From NCBI GenBank assembly GCA_039881045.1, contig JAYWVB010000020.1:1-64000 (forward strand): 64,000 nucleotides of DNA, in the 5' to 3' direction. Position numbers and translations under genes: made by a program. Below the pieces are notes generated by a model, which saw only the letters and a program-made list of their open reading frames with translations, did not search any database and was not told where the DNA came from. This document shows positions 33,403 to 45,644 of this stretch, one piece after another. The stretch comes from Chaetomium olivaceum. Taxonomy: Eukaryota; Ascomycota; Sordariomycetes; Sordariales; Chaetomiaceae. How positions within the stretch are numbered: position 1 is the first letter of the stretch; the number at the start of each line of letters is the position of its first letter.

Positions 33403-36400
33403 GCTTCGTACCGGTTGGCTAACGATTGCTTGACTGAATTCGAAAGAAGGGAGTTGTTTGGAGCTGTGCGCAAGCGATAGGGTTCGCAATGTCGATAATT
33501 ACATGTATGTACCACGCAGTTGGGTATGGTGGAGTGTGGGGTGTCGGATTGGATGACGTTGCTGTTTGTTTGACTAGTGTGGTCGTGCGTGTGGTCGTGC
33601 GTGTGGTTGATGTGTGGTGATGTGATGATGCTAGGCAATGAAGCTCAAGATCAAGCCCAAGCTCAAGCTCAAGCTCATGGGAGCTCCAGGTTCAAAGTAT
33701 TTAAAAGGGTCCGAATGCCCTCGGAAACGGCATCTCGGTCGGCACTCCTCGGCACCCATCTTGGCATGGCTGCTTGGCTGTGTAGTCAATGGTGGTACTA
33801 CAGCGTCTTGGGACCTGCGAAAGGGCTGCAAACAGACGATTTATTTTTTCGTCGTACGAGAATGAATTTGGTCTGGGTTTTCGAGGTCGAGACTCTCTGA
33901 ACAAGGGGCCCACCCAGTGCTGAGTGAGTGCCCCAGGCGCCAGTGGGGCCTCGGAGCCGCCCGCCCTCGGTACCCACCCACTGCTCCAGCTAAGCTTGCG
34001 GGAAGAAGAGCCCAAAGGTCTGGGCCCCGCTTCGCTCGATCGGGCAAACGAAACTTTTTCTTCGTTTTCGTCATAGGTTTTCTCTTCAATTCGCGGTAGT
34101 TCAGGGAGATTCTCATGTAGCTATTATATCACATACCTTGCAAAGACTGGAATCTCAATCCCGCTCGACAATTTCGAGTGATTCTCAATTCACAGGCGTT
34201 CGTTGACGTGATGATTTTGCCATGTGGGAGTTTCGATAGGCAATCATAACCTCGAGTTACGAGTTACAACTTCGACATTCCAGGTTGAACATAAGTGAGA
34301 GCAGCGGAAAAACATTGTTTCGTAGGGCAGGAAAGAATGGGAGCCGACTTTCATCAGCGTCATCGTATCGGCCGAATCTGCCGAATCTGGCAAAATGGCC
34401 TGATATGGGGCCGGCCCTCGCCAAACACTTCGGAATGCCCCGGGCTAAAATTGTGAGTCGAGAGTTTCCCGAACGGTAATTTTGCGGAGCAAGTTATGAT
34501 CATGATTCCCTTCAGAGCAGCTCAGCCCCCAAAAACGAACGAGTTATTCTTGATGTTAGCGCCGAATCGACCGACATCTTACATGTACCTACCGTGCCTA
34601 ATTGCGAAAAATCACCTTCTCAACCAAGTCTAACATGTGGTCCTTCCAGCGATGAGTCAAAGTGTTCTGCCATGTTCCGGGAAATACGGCGCCCCACCCC
34701 GAATACCGGACGGACCCACTACCGGACCCGGGTCGCGCCGATCAACGCTCAGGTATCCGCCGTGGTCGTCTCCCCTTCGGGCCGCAAATTACAGCAATCG
34801 CCAGAATGGCCTGCATGGGCATTTTGGAATCCAAGCGGTTTTTTCGTTAACTATCGATTCGACCTTGGCCAAGATGATTGGGTGGGCTTACTTATTATAC
34901 CACGAGCCCGAGGACGTCTCTAAGCTTCGGTAAGTACGCACCGCTATTCTTTTCCGACATCGAAAATATCTTTATTACCAGGTGTCTCTTAATGGAGTTC
35001 AAGTCTAGAGCTACCAACGGTTTTGGGTATTGTTGGTCGACGGGTGTCTTGATAAACATGATGTGGGCCACACTGTCCCGCTCCCCAACATTACAGAGTT
35101 AGAAACCGGGTTTCGGCCTCCTAAAGTCTCTCTGCCGGCATCCCATCGGCGTTGCCAAGGCACTTTAGGCGTGATTACCGCTCTTTGGACTCAAATAGCT
35201 TGTTAGACGTTGCCACAGGATTGGCATCCAACCTTCCGGGACCCGTAACCGATCCAGCAACTCGGTAGGTGTCGATCTTCCGGGATCTCGGGAGCTGGTA
35301 AACTACAAAGATAAACTCGTGATCTTAGCGATGGAGCCCTCCAGGATGAGAAACGGGGGTTTATCGGGTCGAATGCATAAGGTATTAAAACAATTAGGTT
35401 GAACTTCGAAGTAAGATGCAGGCCCCGGTGTTGACTACGCTGAGACTTGAGCTACAAAAGGAATTTGGCCTCCATTGACTCTTGACAATGCTCATATACT
35501 CCGAAATCATCCTCGATCTTGATAAAAGAAAGGAACTTTGCAGCCCCCTCACCCCAAGCCCTGGACTGAGCCCCGAGCTCTGACCGCTCACACTCTCCGG
35601 CGACGTGAAACGAGCGTCATGATGTTGGTGAGGTCCTATGAATGGATCTGTACGATTGGGCCCGTCTCAGAAACGTGATTTAACTGGTGGTTGCTGGATT
35701 GCGAGAGACAAGATGATGGCTTGAGATTCATCTGGGGCCGTGCATAATATCAAGCCTCGACCTCTGTCTCTTGGAGAGCTGACATGCGTTGAGTTCCTAA
35801 TCATGGTTATGGTGTTGGCAACTTATGTTGACTGTATTTAGAAGGAAAGGTTGTGTATGACAAGCAGTGTAAACCGGTTACGGAAACTTGCCTCCGATCC
35901 CTACTTCGGGTTTAAATGTGTGACCGAGTAGCGGGAAGCTGTATGTAAACCAGTGAGCTTACAGTAACCTTACCCCCCCCCCCCCCCCCCGGGCCCCACC
36001 GAGCAAACCGAGTGGTGTGTAGGCACAAAGGACACATGCTTGGGCCCTTGAAGAGGAGGGTAACTTCATGGCCACCACATGGCGCTGGCCTGCCAAATTA
36101 ACACGCCAAGGATGTAAACCCGGAATGTGGATTTGAAAACAAGATGGTTGGTGAATGTTCGGCAGACGGGGCTTCTAGAAGTTTTCTATCGTATAGACCA
36201 CGCGCGCGCTATCCAATCTATTGGAGGTTGGGACTGGGAAATATATGAGGAGGATATTAAAACACAGAAGTTGAAGGGTCGGGTAATATAGCGAAGAGGT
36301 CATGTTGAGGTATCCAGGACCTGGATCTCAAGCCTGATGGCACGTCAGTTTGCCTCCAGCCAGTGAGCTTGGAGGCATTTGTATTGCGAGTTGCCCAGGG

Positions 36401-37359
36401 CCTGGTAAGTGCCCCGATTCGTCAGCGCAGGGACTGTGTTAAAAAGTTCTGGAAGGTTTGCATTCGAAATTCCAAGACAAATGGAACAGCAACGTCGTAG
36501 CGGCTTGAATTGGGCGGAACCCCTTTTCATATCAGCATCCTCGCACCACGACTCGCCCACACTACCCCCGTTCCTAGTTCGGGTTTGCGGCTCTGAGAAG
36601 GTATAACGCAACTGATTTTAATATATGCTGACCATTTACCCCCCGGAGGCTGGCCGCTGAAGAACCTGGACGGTTCCCTGGCCTAATATCCTCGGGTAAA
36701 AGGGAGGCTGATCTTGGAAGGAGAAAAACACCATTCGCCAACCACCCCGCACTACCAGTCTCACAGTCCCTAGCATATTCATATGCCGTCCCTTGCACAC
36801 TACAACCTCTTACCGTCGTAACCAGGCGCCCGTCCCTGCACGCCTCAAGGGAAGCGCCGCACCCCAGGAGGAAGATTCTCCGACTTGATTTAGATTAACA
36901 AGGTCGACTTCATGTCGTCACGCGATTGCAACCGTCCAACGGGCGTCTAGTGTTTTGTCTTGGCCATGTAGCGGCGTCCAGCAGTTGACCCCGGACCGGC
37001 TCCGCCCTGGGTCAACACACTCCAGGGATTCGAGATGCCGACAGCAACGTGCCAAGCCGCCCTCTATATTTATTCATGGTGGGATACACCCGTTGTCCGT
37101 ATCTTGGCCGTCTTGGCCTCGCTCTCGTGTTCCGTGGCCGACGACTAAAAGGCTCGTCCTGCCGCTCCGTGTCTTCCTGTCGCACATCCTCCTGCCGCCA
37201 AGCTCACCCGCCGGTTTCTGTCAGTAGCGCCGCGTACGTTGACCTCCGAGCATTGTCTCTCGGCGATTAGTTGCGTGGACAAGTGCTTAGAGATTCTTGG
37301 CTAACCGGTCGCCACTCCTTAGCTATTTGGATTGTTAACAAGTGATAACCAACTTCACC
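33403..37359. other. Gene-poor stretch of 4 kb
   Basis: No supported gene. Notable simple sequence: AAGCTCAAG-type hexamer repeats at 33641-33678 and an uninterrupted run of about 18 C at 35971-35989. Confidence 0.5.
35971..35990. repeat. Poly-C tract
   Basis: A homopolymer of about 18 cytosines followed by GGGCCCC. It is intergenic. Length calls in such a tract are unreliable on most sequencing platforms. Confidence 0.9.
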
Positions 37360-38147
37360 ATGCTGTGGACACTATTTCTTGGGCTCGTGGCAGCCCTGGT
37401 GCCGACTGGCAAGTACACCTATATCATGACCGGTAACCAACGACGGAGCTAGTAATACTGACTGGGGGACGCAGCAGCCGCGGCCGGCGCCGCCGCCAAC
37501 GCGGTATATCAGGACCCTGACACCGGGCTGATCTTCTCGTCCAACTTCCAGCTCTACAAGTCCGACGGGCGCGGCATCACCTTCCGCGTTGCAATCCCAG
37601 ACACCGCCGAGAGCTACACGGCGTACGATTCCGTCATTCAGATGGTCGTGCCGAACGACGTGGGTTGGGCCGGCCTCTCCTGGGGCGGCTCCATGCCGCG
37701 AAGCCCGCTGCTGGTAGCCTGGAAGGGCTCCAGCAACAACGTCATTCTGTCCTCCCGCTGGGCCACGTGAGTTATCACCCCGATTCCCAATTCGGCTACT
37801 TGAGACTAACCCCACCCCCCTCTACTAGCGGACATGTCATGCCGACCCCCTACACGGGCGCCGTGTACACCCTCTTCAAGGCCGGGACCAAGTCCAACAG
37901 CACCCACTGGCAGTTCACGGCGCTCTGCAAGGGCTGCACGGCGTGGGAGTCCGGGTCGTCCACGCGCTACCTCAGCCCGAGCGGCGGCAACCGGCTCGCT
38001 TTCGCCTACTCGCCCAACAAGCCCTCCAGCATCAACAGCCCGTCCTCCAGCATCCCCATCCACGACGTCCACGGCTACTGGTCTCACGACTTTGCCCAGG
38101 CCGCGAACCCCAACTTTGAGACCACCGTAGGGAGGCTGACCTCTTGA
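37360..38147 (+). CDS. Stand-alone CDH-type b-cytochrome (DOMON) protein, secreted
   Basis: Three exons (37360-37432, 37475-37766, 37829-38147) encode an intact 227-residue protein. The signal peptide is MLWTLFLGLVAALVPT. The cytochrome domain has SDGRGITFRVAIPDTAESY, VGWAGLSWGGSM (Met heme ligand position), LLVAWKGSSNNVILSSRWATGH, CKGCTAWESGS, and SIPIHDVHGYWSHDF (His ligand region). The second intron falls at the same place as in the paralogue at 25703-26786 (after the SRW-T/AT word), showing common ancestry. There is no long Ser/Thr tail and no flavin domain. A role as extracellular electron carrier for oxidative polysaccharide attack is inferred from the family. Confidence 0.8.
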
Positions 38148-38557
38148 GCCTAGAGGGTTGTGGGGCGTTGGATATGACTAAGGGTTGTGTTGTTCAGGGG
38201 AAAGTGATGGTTGGGGTTGGGGGGTGTTGTATATACTCGCAGCTGAGCGGGGGGGGAGCAAGGGGGCGAGCACGCGGGCGGTAACCAGGACTTAAAACCC
38301 GGCGTCAATTTACAACGACTGAAAAGACAATCGCGTATGGGCAGAACTTGTGCTTCACACACCGCTGCACCTGGGCTATCATCCTTGCCGACATGCCTCG
38401 TCTTTCTTTTCCTTTTTCTCCTTATTGGGCGGTAACTATGATTTGAGCTCCTGGCCCTTTTGCTATTACGTATGGTGAATGCTAAATCTAAATAAATACG
38501 GTGTAAAACCAGTCTTGTGCCTACCCGGCTTCCCGCAGAAAGCACACCCGCGAGATC
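38148..38557. other. Convergent intergenic region
   Basis: About 400 bases between convergent genes. It contains a G-run near 38250 and no gene. Confidence 0.4.
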
Positions 38558-40770
38558 CTATCTTGAGTGTGTCGCATCCATCTCATAAGTGGCCGAGTAA
38601 TTAGGGGATGGGCCCGTATATGTGGCGCTATCCGGACTTGCATCTGTGTGACCGTACTGGACAGGGAGCTCGGCGTAAGGGCGATGAGCAGTGAGCTCCT
38701 GCGGTTCCGTCTTGTACTGAACATGGTGTGTTGCCTCGGTCGGGCTACCATACTTGACGACCTCAGGAGCGTATTGTGCATCATTGTAATACACACCTTC
38801 GCTCCCGTGGCCCGGGCCGGCGCCGTAGTCGTTGCTGGGGATTGGATCGGCTTTCCTCCCGCGCCGGATGATAAGCCATGCGATCCCGGCAATGACCGCC
38901 AGACCGACCATACCCCCGACAACTCCGCCTACAATCGCGCCGACCGGGGTAGATGATGGCTCCGACTCGGCGTCCGATTCTGTGCCCGTACCAGCTGGGT
39001 TGGGAGTCGATGATGCAGTTGATCCCGGGTCTTGTGAACCAGAAGCGTTAGCTACCTTAGGTTCCTTACGTACCTAGGTAATTCTGGGGGATAGGGAGTG
39101 TTAGGGACGGAAACGTCTCATCACATACCTGTTGTTGACTTGGTTGCCACAAACATATCCCGCACTACGTTCGACGACCACTCGACTGCATCAATGGAGC
39201 TGTGTTTGTTAGAAACAAAATCCAATAAACTCGGCAATAGGGGAGGGAAGAGTACGTACCCGTTGGTATAGAAGCTGTCGATATCATTAGCCCTCTTATA
39301 CGCTGCCGCTGTGGCGTCATAAGAGTCCTTCCATTTCAGATCCGTCATGTCAAACAACAGCAACCCCTGCGGAGCCGGGTCTGGGTCCAACCAGCTGTGG
39401 TCGTTGGTGCCGCCTATGCTCAGCACCTGTCGCTTGCCCGCCACCACACAGCTATGGGAGCTGCGCCCGCCCGCCTGGGGATTCGGGAGTTTTGTCCATA
39501 CGAATGCCGGCAAACTCAGGATGTAAGCATCCTCGTAGGTAAATTTGTCACGGTCGTTGTATCCTCCAGATAAGAAGCTTGAGATTTATTAGTACCGTAG
39601 AAGCCAGGGGGCACAACTCAAGGTTTGCTACCATGGAAACTCACATATCATAGCCGCCGTCAGAGGTCTCAAAGCCGACGACGCAGAATCGGGACCTTGG
39701 GTTTTCGGGGACGCTCCCCGTCGCAATCTGCCAATATACATCCTTCGTCTCGGGGTCAAAGAAGGTGAGGTTTCGGAGACCGTACGAAGCTGCGTTTTGC
39801 CAGTCCGCCCCGGTACTTTCGGTATCAAGGGGGAAAGATAATCCACCGAACAGCATGACCAAACCGTTGGGGCCAAACGTCGGGATATACTCTGCCGACC
39901 CAGCGACAAAGGTGTCGGTGGGACTGAAGGCCGTAGTTCCGTTCTGCCAGATCTTCGTATCCATGTTGAAGGCGACCATGCCCGGCACCACCTGGTTGTG
40001 CCCACGGAACTTCTTCGTCCAGCCCGATGCCAGCCCCCCGATACTAAACCCCGTCGTGCCGGTGCTCGTATATGCGCCATACTCATACTGCTCGAGACCG
40101 TTGAAAAGGTTTGGGTTTGCCGGGGGCTCGAGGGCCCAAGACCCGCCGCCGTTGCCGTCGGCGGTGAACTTCCATAGCTCATTCGTAGTCATGTTCGTAC
40201 CCCCTATCCACTTGCCACCCCAGACATAAAAGGCGCCTGCTTCTTTGTCCGTCCAGATCGCTTGGTTGGCCTTGGACGCCCACGGCCTGTCGATTCTGCG
40301 CAATGTAATCTCGGACGTACTCCATGACTTGGCCAGATTAATAGAAATTGTCGAGTTTACTAGAGAGGGTTGAGCACTGTCAGTACACGGCACTTACGAA
40401 CCTTGGTTCCCCCGCGCGGACGGAAAAGAACCAAAGCCTAGGACATGATATCGAATCGAAGAGATGCCCAAATAACTTTGCGCCGACTTACCTGGATCCG
40501 ACGCCCGGTTTGGTCTCGACGCTTGTCCATCCACCACCTGCGAGATCTCGCCGCCATCCATGTAAACATAGTCGCCAATGACGGTCACTTCTTGCCGTTA
40601 GAACACCGCTTGTTCCTCTCGCTCGTCAAGACATGGCGCGACCCACCTGAGGTGCTGCTTCTGCGGAGAAAGTCCTTCACTGTGGGGGTATCCGTGGGAT
40701 CCGACCCAAGAGCAAACCTGAGGGCTCCTAGGAGGGCAAGCAAGCCCGATGTCGCACCGTGGGAGCGCAT
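38558..40770 (-). CDS. Kelch-repeat cell-surface protein with C-terminal membrane helix (one frame break)
   Basis: A multi-exon gene of about 600 residues. A signal peptide (SGLLALLGALRFALGS) precedes VTVIGDYVYMDGGEIS, the usual opening of fungal galactose-oxidase/kelch proteins. Kelch-like blades include FYVWGGKWIGG, GFSIGGLASG, GLVMLFGGLSFP, FCVVGFETSDGGY, VLSIGGTNDHS and a block ending QGLLLFDMTDL. After a Ser/Thr-rich stalk comes a single membrane helix (VGAIVGGVVGGMVGLAVIAG, then AWLIIRRGRK) and a cytosolic tail of about 85 residues. Four or so introns separate the exons. Exon 1 and the YVYMDGG segment are in different frames; one A appears missing near 40588. Ligand unknown; a beta-propeller exposed on the wall side is inferred. 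Confidence 0.8.
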
Positions 40771-42744
40771 TGCGATCGGGGAGTACCGCTACGGTCTTTA
40801 CTCGGTAACTAACACACCATAATCGCTTCTAGATCTTTTGAAGATTGGACGTGTTCGCGTGTCGTCGGTTTGCCGGTCGAAGCGCCCTCGTCGCGTTCGA
40901 TTTGGAGGGACGTCGCGAAGAGATTCGTTGTGCAGAGGAGGAAAAGACGAAAGGTCCGGATCCTCACCAGCTTCGCGCCTCGAAGCGAGTTGCTTACCAT
41001 TCGCAGATCTGCGCCGCAGATGGGACCAGGCGGCTCAAGCGCGGGTATTCGGGGGTGCCGACAAGGGGGTTCAATCCTACCTCGGACTTGTGCATCATTT
41101 CAGTAATGATTCCCGGCGACCCGTGCGAACAAGCGAATAAGGGACTGGCAAAGCAGGGGAAAACAGAGAGTTCTCCACTACATACACCAAGGATCAGTTG
41201 GAGGTTTGTTTGCTGAGCAGGCTCACAGGCTCACCTTTTCTCGCCTGCTAAATTCGGTGTTATGATTCAAGAGAGGGAGCTTGAACACTGGAGACACGTA
41301 GCAAACCGCCAAATCACAGAATGCCATCAGGCTGACGATGCTTCCATGCCGCCATGCGCCATCCAGAGAGCAATCTCGGAAATGGGACCGGGGGTCCGAG
41401 GTGGGCCGCCTGTGTGAGAAAAGAACAATGCAGACTGTTTCTCGACTGTTCATCCCCCTCCAATTGGTAATCCTCTTACCACCGCCCCGCTAGTAGGGCT
41501 GGTTAACGCCAGGGGTCCGTTCGGGAACGGCGGCAATGCCAGGCTGTTGGGAAGCCTGGTGTGAGTCCCAGGTGCATGGCACCATGGCTCCTTGCATGAA
41601 AGCGCTAAGTCCATCGTGGTCTTGATTGTGACCTCAAGTGAAACTCGGGAGCTGTTACATGTGGAGGAAGTGTCACGGTTATGGCCGCCTGCAGCCGGCC
41701 GGCGGGGTATGCTGGCAATATCCCGAGCCAATCATTAGGAACAGGAGTGTGGCCAATGGAACGTCAGCCCTGGTGCTCACGAAGGGCCATGCCAAGGGAA
41801 TGAGCAAGTGCTCATTCTGCTCATTAAGGAGGTCGCGAGCATCCTGAGCACCGAGTGCTCAGGATGCTCGCCGATGGGGCTCTGAGCACCGTGAGCACCC
41901 GCAAGTAGATAGTATATAGTCACTCGTTCTGGAGAGCTCTGGGAGTTCTCCAGTTAGCAATCACAACTACAGTTCGCTACAAGCTCGAGAGCCTACTGTT
42001 GAGACAAGTCTTTGTTGTGCACCTTTTGGCTGCACCGAACCTAGTACCTTTGCAAGACACCTTCAATCAGACTGAACCCTAACAGGACGAGGTCCAGGAG
42101 AGGTTCGTCACAGGAAGCTTCACTGCGTCAGCAGCCCATATGTCTGCATATCTCTCCCAAGAACAATGGCAAACACACCATCAATAAGTAACCCAGAAAC
42201 GTGCACATAGCCCACTAGCCACCTACGGGAGGTTACTTTTCCAAGGCCAAGGTGGTGGTGAGTGCGCCTTGTGGTTTGGAGCAGCTCAACTATTTCTTGG
42301 GAGATGCAAGCAATGTGACCCAGCTCAAGCACCGTCATCTCCCGACAGAACATGGAGAACTAGGCGAGTTTGCATTGGTTAGAGTGTACCATCTGAAAAG
42401 GAAGTAACCTGCGTCAAGAGCTCGGCCTTATTTTCGGGTAACCTAGGTGGTCAAACATGATCATGTCTAACTTTGAGTGGTTGTTCACCGAACGATACTG
42501 TTGATCCATTTGATCTGAGATCGTGGCCACAGGTTTGTGCATTCACCACCTGACATTCACTGCACCGTCATACCATATGTACAACCAACCATACATAGCT
42601 ATTTGGTGTGTTGAGTAAGTAGGTATCTAGTCACCCAAGCGTACCTCACATTTTCTTCCATCGCCGCCCGCAGTTGACTTGTTACATACTGCGATACCTG
42701 AAGCAGCCAATTCTAGGTTTCTCACTATTATCTCGCGCATAAAA
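40771..42744. other. Intergenic, includes a strong palindrome; possible LTR-like remnant
   Basis: Two kilobases without a supported gene. The part from about 41750 to 42083 has a leader-like look (TGTGGCCAATGG ... ACCCTAACA), reminiscent of a solo LTR, but I found no target-site duplication, so I do not call one. Confidence 0.35.
41836..41870. repeat. Perfect 16-bp inverted repeat with 3-base loop
   Basis: CGAGCATCCTGAGCAC, then CGA, then its exact reverse complement. TGAGCA/TGCTCA words also recur on both sides (41803-41825 and 41882-41900). It could form a hairpin in DNA or RNA. No gene overlaps it. Confidence 0.9.
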
Positions 42745-43335
42745 ATGACAGAGAACACGGTCAAGAACATATTAGCAACTCCAGCCGACCCAGGTCAACT
42801 TGAGCCCTCGACTGGTCATGTACGAACAAGCCCCTTCAAGAAAGCCGGCAAACTCGCAGTCCGGGCCGCCTGGGCTGCTTCTAATGCGGCGACTACCGGC
42901 GCCATGGCACTGGCCCGTTGTGTGGTCAAAACGATTTACCGCACCACAGCTATACGGCCCCGGGTCCGCGTCCGAAAGCAGCCGTACTTCAATCTGCGCG
43001 ACATGAAAAAGCAGATCTACGGCATTTTTGGGTACTTGAAAATGAAATATTTTCCCTCCCGGATCGTAGGGAGCAAAACCGAAGACAAGAATGGGAAAAG
43101 GCGTGAAGTGGTCCTTCGCAAGCGGTTGGAAGTCTCGGAAAACGAGGTCATCGATTTGCTGGATGACGCATTCGCGCCCTCTTTTGTACAGCGTGATGAA
43201 CATGTCACAGTCGATTACAAGGAGACTCGGCGTAGAGCTCGCGACCTCTTGGTTGATGTGGGCTTCAGTCAAACAGGAGCTCCTCGGGAGCATTTGGTGG
43301 GAAATAGGGAAGCATGTGATCTTGCGGAGTGTTGA
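42745..43335 (+). CDS. Unrecognised basic protein
   Basis: The open frame starts at 42679, but the second Met at 42745 (MTENTVKNILATPADPG) is the better start, following an A/T-rich leader. The product of about 196 residues has an Ala-rich helical part (KLAVRAAWAASNAATTGAMALARC) interrupted by basic residues. A basic middle (PRVRVRKQPYFNLRDMKKQIYG) and a C-terminal helix (ENEVIDLLDDAFAP) follow. No signal peptide and no known domain are seen. The Ala-rich segment is marginally hydrophobic and could contact membranes. Function unknown. Confidence 0.45.
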   Translation: MTENTVKNILATPADPGQLEPSTGHVRTSPFKKAGKLAVRAAWAASNAATTGAMALARCVVKTIYRTTAIRPRVRVRKQPYFNLRDMKKQIYGIFGYLKMKYFPSRIVGSKTEDKNGKRREVVLRKRLEVSENEVIDLLDDAFAPSFVQRDEHVTVDYKETRRRARDLLVDVGFSQTGAPREHLVGNREACDLAEC

Positions 43336-43692
43336 CGGAGAAGAAGTACGACACACAAAACAAGAGAAGTTCACATTTTACTTGTGAACCGGGGGCAGAG
43401 ACAATCTGTAACATTATTGTATTGTTTTCTACATATTTTACTACCGGCGTTCATCATCAACATCGACTTTTTTGACAGCTTGATAAGTGTACTTCCCACT
43501 ACGGCATTTTAGTTCTGGGCCCCGGAACACTCCTCACTTTGCTCGTCTCCGTTATTCGAACTAGGGAAATGGGTAGCACCGTGGTTAATGGAACCGGTTG
43601 TTTACAATAGCTCCGGAGAACCAAGTAGACGACAAAGCGAGATAACGATGTGTTGATATCAAAATCTATTAGTGGCACTCGGGTGACTATGG
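43336..43692. other. Convergent intergenic region
   Basis: About 360 bases between two convergent genes. Nothing is seen in it. Confidence 0.4.
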
Positions 43693-44738
43693 TCACAGCA
43701 CGGAGTGGTTACCGGTGCAGTCCAAGGTCAGTTCAAACCCCATACGGTTGAGGCGCCATGCCTGGCCCGTCGCTGTCTTGACTCGACAGCATCTCCATAG
43801 CGCTCCCTCGTTTCCCCTTTCCGATGTCTCGAGATCGTCAACGTAGAAGACGCAAAAGATGGCCATAACAGCGGCCATGAGTATAGCGTCAAAGACGTAG
43901 AGAAAGATCTCGTGCGAAATGAGATAGCCCCCATTCCCCTGAAGGTATTCTACCACACGGAAGATGCTCCGCACCAAGATGATGGCGCTAGAAACGTACA
44001 GGACGGTTAAATGGCGTTTCCAGCGGACCAATGGCTGTTGTCTGGCGGGACTGCTGGACCGTCGAAATCGGGAGTGGAACACGACAGTGGTGACGACGAA
44101 GAAACCGAACATGAAGATTTGGATGAAGAGACCGACAATGATGATCTTCTCGCCAATGTCGTATAGCTCCAGAGTCCCGGCCGACTGGATGCCGCCGCCG
44201 CCAGCCTGCATGAGGAAGGACAAGACGTCACCAATAACAAATATCTTGGTCATCCACTTGACCGGGATGATGGACGCTGGCTCGGCGTGCAAAGCGCGAA
44301 TCAACCGCCCAAGAATCATGTAGATGGAGGCCGCGTATAGGGCCGGTGCGATGAGGATGAGAATGGCCTGCATTACGAAGCCGCCGATGGCTTTGTTGTC
44401 GAAGTGGGACCAAATCCGGCCACAATAACCGATCACCTGGACTAAACCGGGACAGACACAAATGGTTAGCGACTCCCAAGATCACGGCCGGGGAAATGGC
44501 GCGGCCGCTGGCATTTGAATAGAGCCACGACCGAGCCTGGGTGTGAGGTGTACGTACAGCAACCACCTATGGTGAAGGCAGTGAAGTAGAAGGAGCGGTG
44601 ACGGTATATAAGCCAGACGTGAAGTAGCGTAAGAACCAAAAAAACGGCAGCTGCAGCAATAGCAGCCGGCAAAGACACTTCATACCGGTATAAGGCGAAA
44701 TCGAGAAACTCGGCTCTCGAGGCCGCCGTGTCTGCCAT
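43693..44738 (-). CDS. RTA1-family seven-helix lipid-translocating exporter
   Basis: Two exons (44738-44558 and 44441-43693) encode an intact 309-residue membrane protein. Helices: LPAAIAAAAVFLVLTLLHVWL, FTAFTIGGCFQVIGYCGR, VMQAILILIAPALYAASIYM, IFVIGDVLSFLMQAGGGGI, IIIVGLFIQIFMFGFFVVTT, LTVLYVSSAIILVRSIFRVVE and the last around VFDAILMAAVMAIFCVFYV. The words APALYAASIYMILGR, GDVLSFLMQAGGG and the SIFRVVEYLQG motif are diagnostic of RTA1 proteins, which confer resistance to sterol-targeting agents and move lipids across membranes. It is divergently arranged with a UPC2-like regulator 0.9 kb away, which may control it (inference). Confidence 0.92.
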
Positions 44739-45644
44739 GCTGGTTATCCGACAGTCGTCAAGGTTCGGAACTTCGTATTGCAAAACAGTGAGTAGAGGTT
44801 GCTGTTGAGGAAAAGACTTCCGGATAATAGAAGGAAAGAAACTTGTGGTTAGAGTGAACGGATCTTTGAGCAAGATAGAGGGTGGGAGCTGCCAGACAGA
44901 GCCAAACAAGGAGCGAGTTGCAGAGAGCCCGAGAGGAATGAGTCCAGTTGTCGGAATGGAGGAGTTTTTCAGTAAATATAAAAGTAGAAACAAATATATG
45001 GTCCGCCAGGGGCATGAAAGAAATAGGCAAGGCTTGACTCAGCCGCGCTGGCGAAGCTGTCCTCCTTCTCCATGCTTTCCATGCTTGCCCATGCTAACCA
45101 CCCTCCAGGCCTCCACCGTGTCTATCCGAGATATACGCCCAACTGTCGTACCTAAACGAGCCACGATGTGGACCATCTTTCGCCCCACCTTCGGCATGAA
45201 AAGCCATTGAAAAGTCATGAAAACCCACAGGGGGTACGGATACTGCCGAAGTCGTGCATTGGAGCTTAACTCTTTTAGCCAATGGAGACTCTGGAAAGGT
45301 CAAAAACAGATGGAGCAACAAAAAAGAGGAAGATTTGATCTGCAGCTCCAAGATCGAGGCGGTGTTCCTGAGCCCCTGGTCTTGCAGTCCCAGATGAGTT
45401 GGAAGCCGCGTACGAAGTATGTATCATGTATCGTGGTGAAATGTCTGGTTACCTCCTTCTCGTGGCTGTAAATATTTCATTCCATGGTGCCCGCGTATCC
45501 GCCGCATTTTGTTCGGACAAACCCGAGCTTACCACCCAAACACCCACCCCCTTTTCCCCCAACCTACCCGCAGCCGGAATCCATCCCGGGCCTGAGTGAC
45601 GTGACAACCCGGCGCAGGCTGAGCAATCTCCATTACCGCCGCAC
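44739..45644. promoter_or_regulatory. Divergent promoter region between RTA1-like and Zn2Cys6 genes
   Basis: Starts at 44738 (minus) and 45645 (plus) face apart over 906 bases. No gene is supported inside. Shared control is inferred from layout. Confidence 0.4.

Noticed and set aside
37406..37474. GC-AG intron option in the second cytochrome gene
   Set aside because: A standard GT donor at 37433 with acceptor at 37474 joins exons in frame, so the GC donor is not needed.
41750..42083. Possible solo LTR (TG...CA ends, leader-like sequence)
   Set aside because: No matching 5-bp target-site duplication and no second copy in the window.
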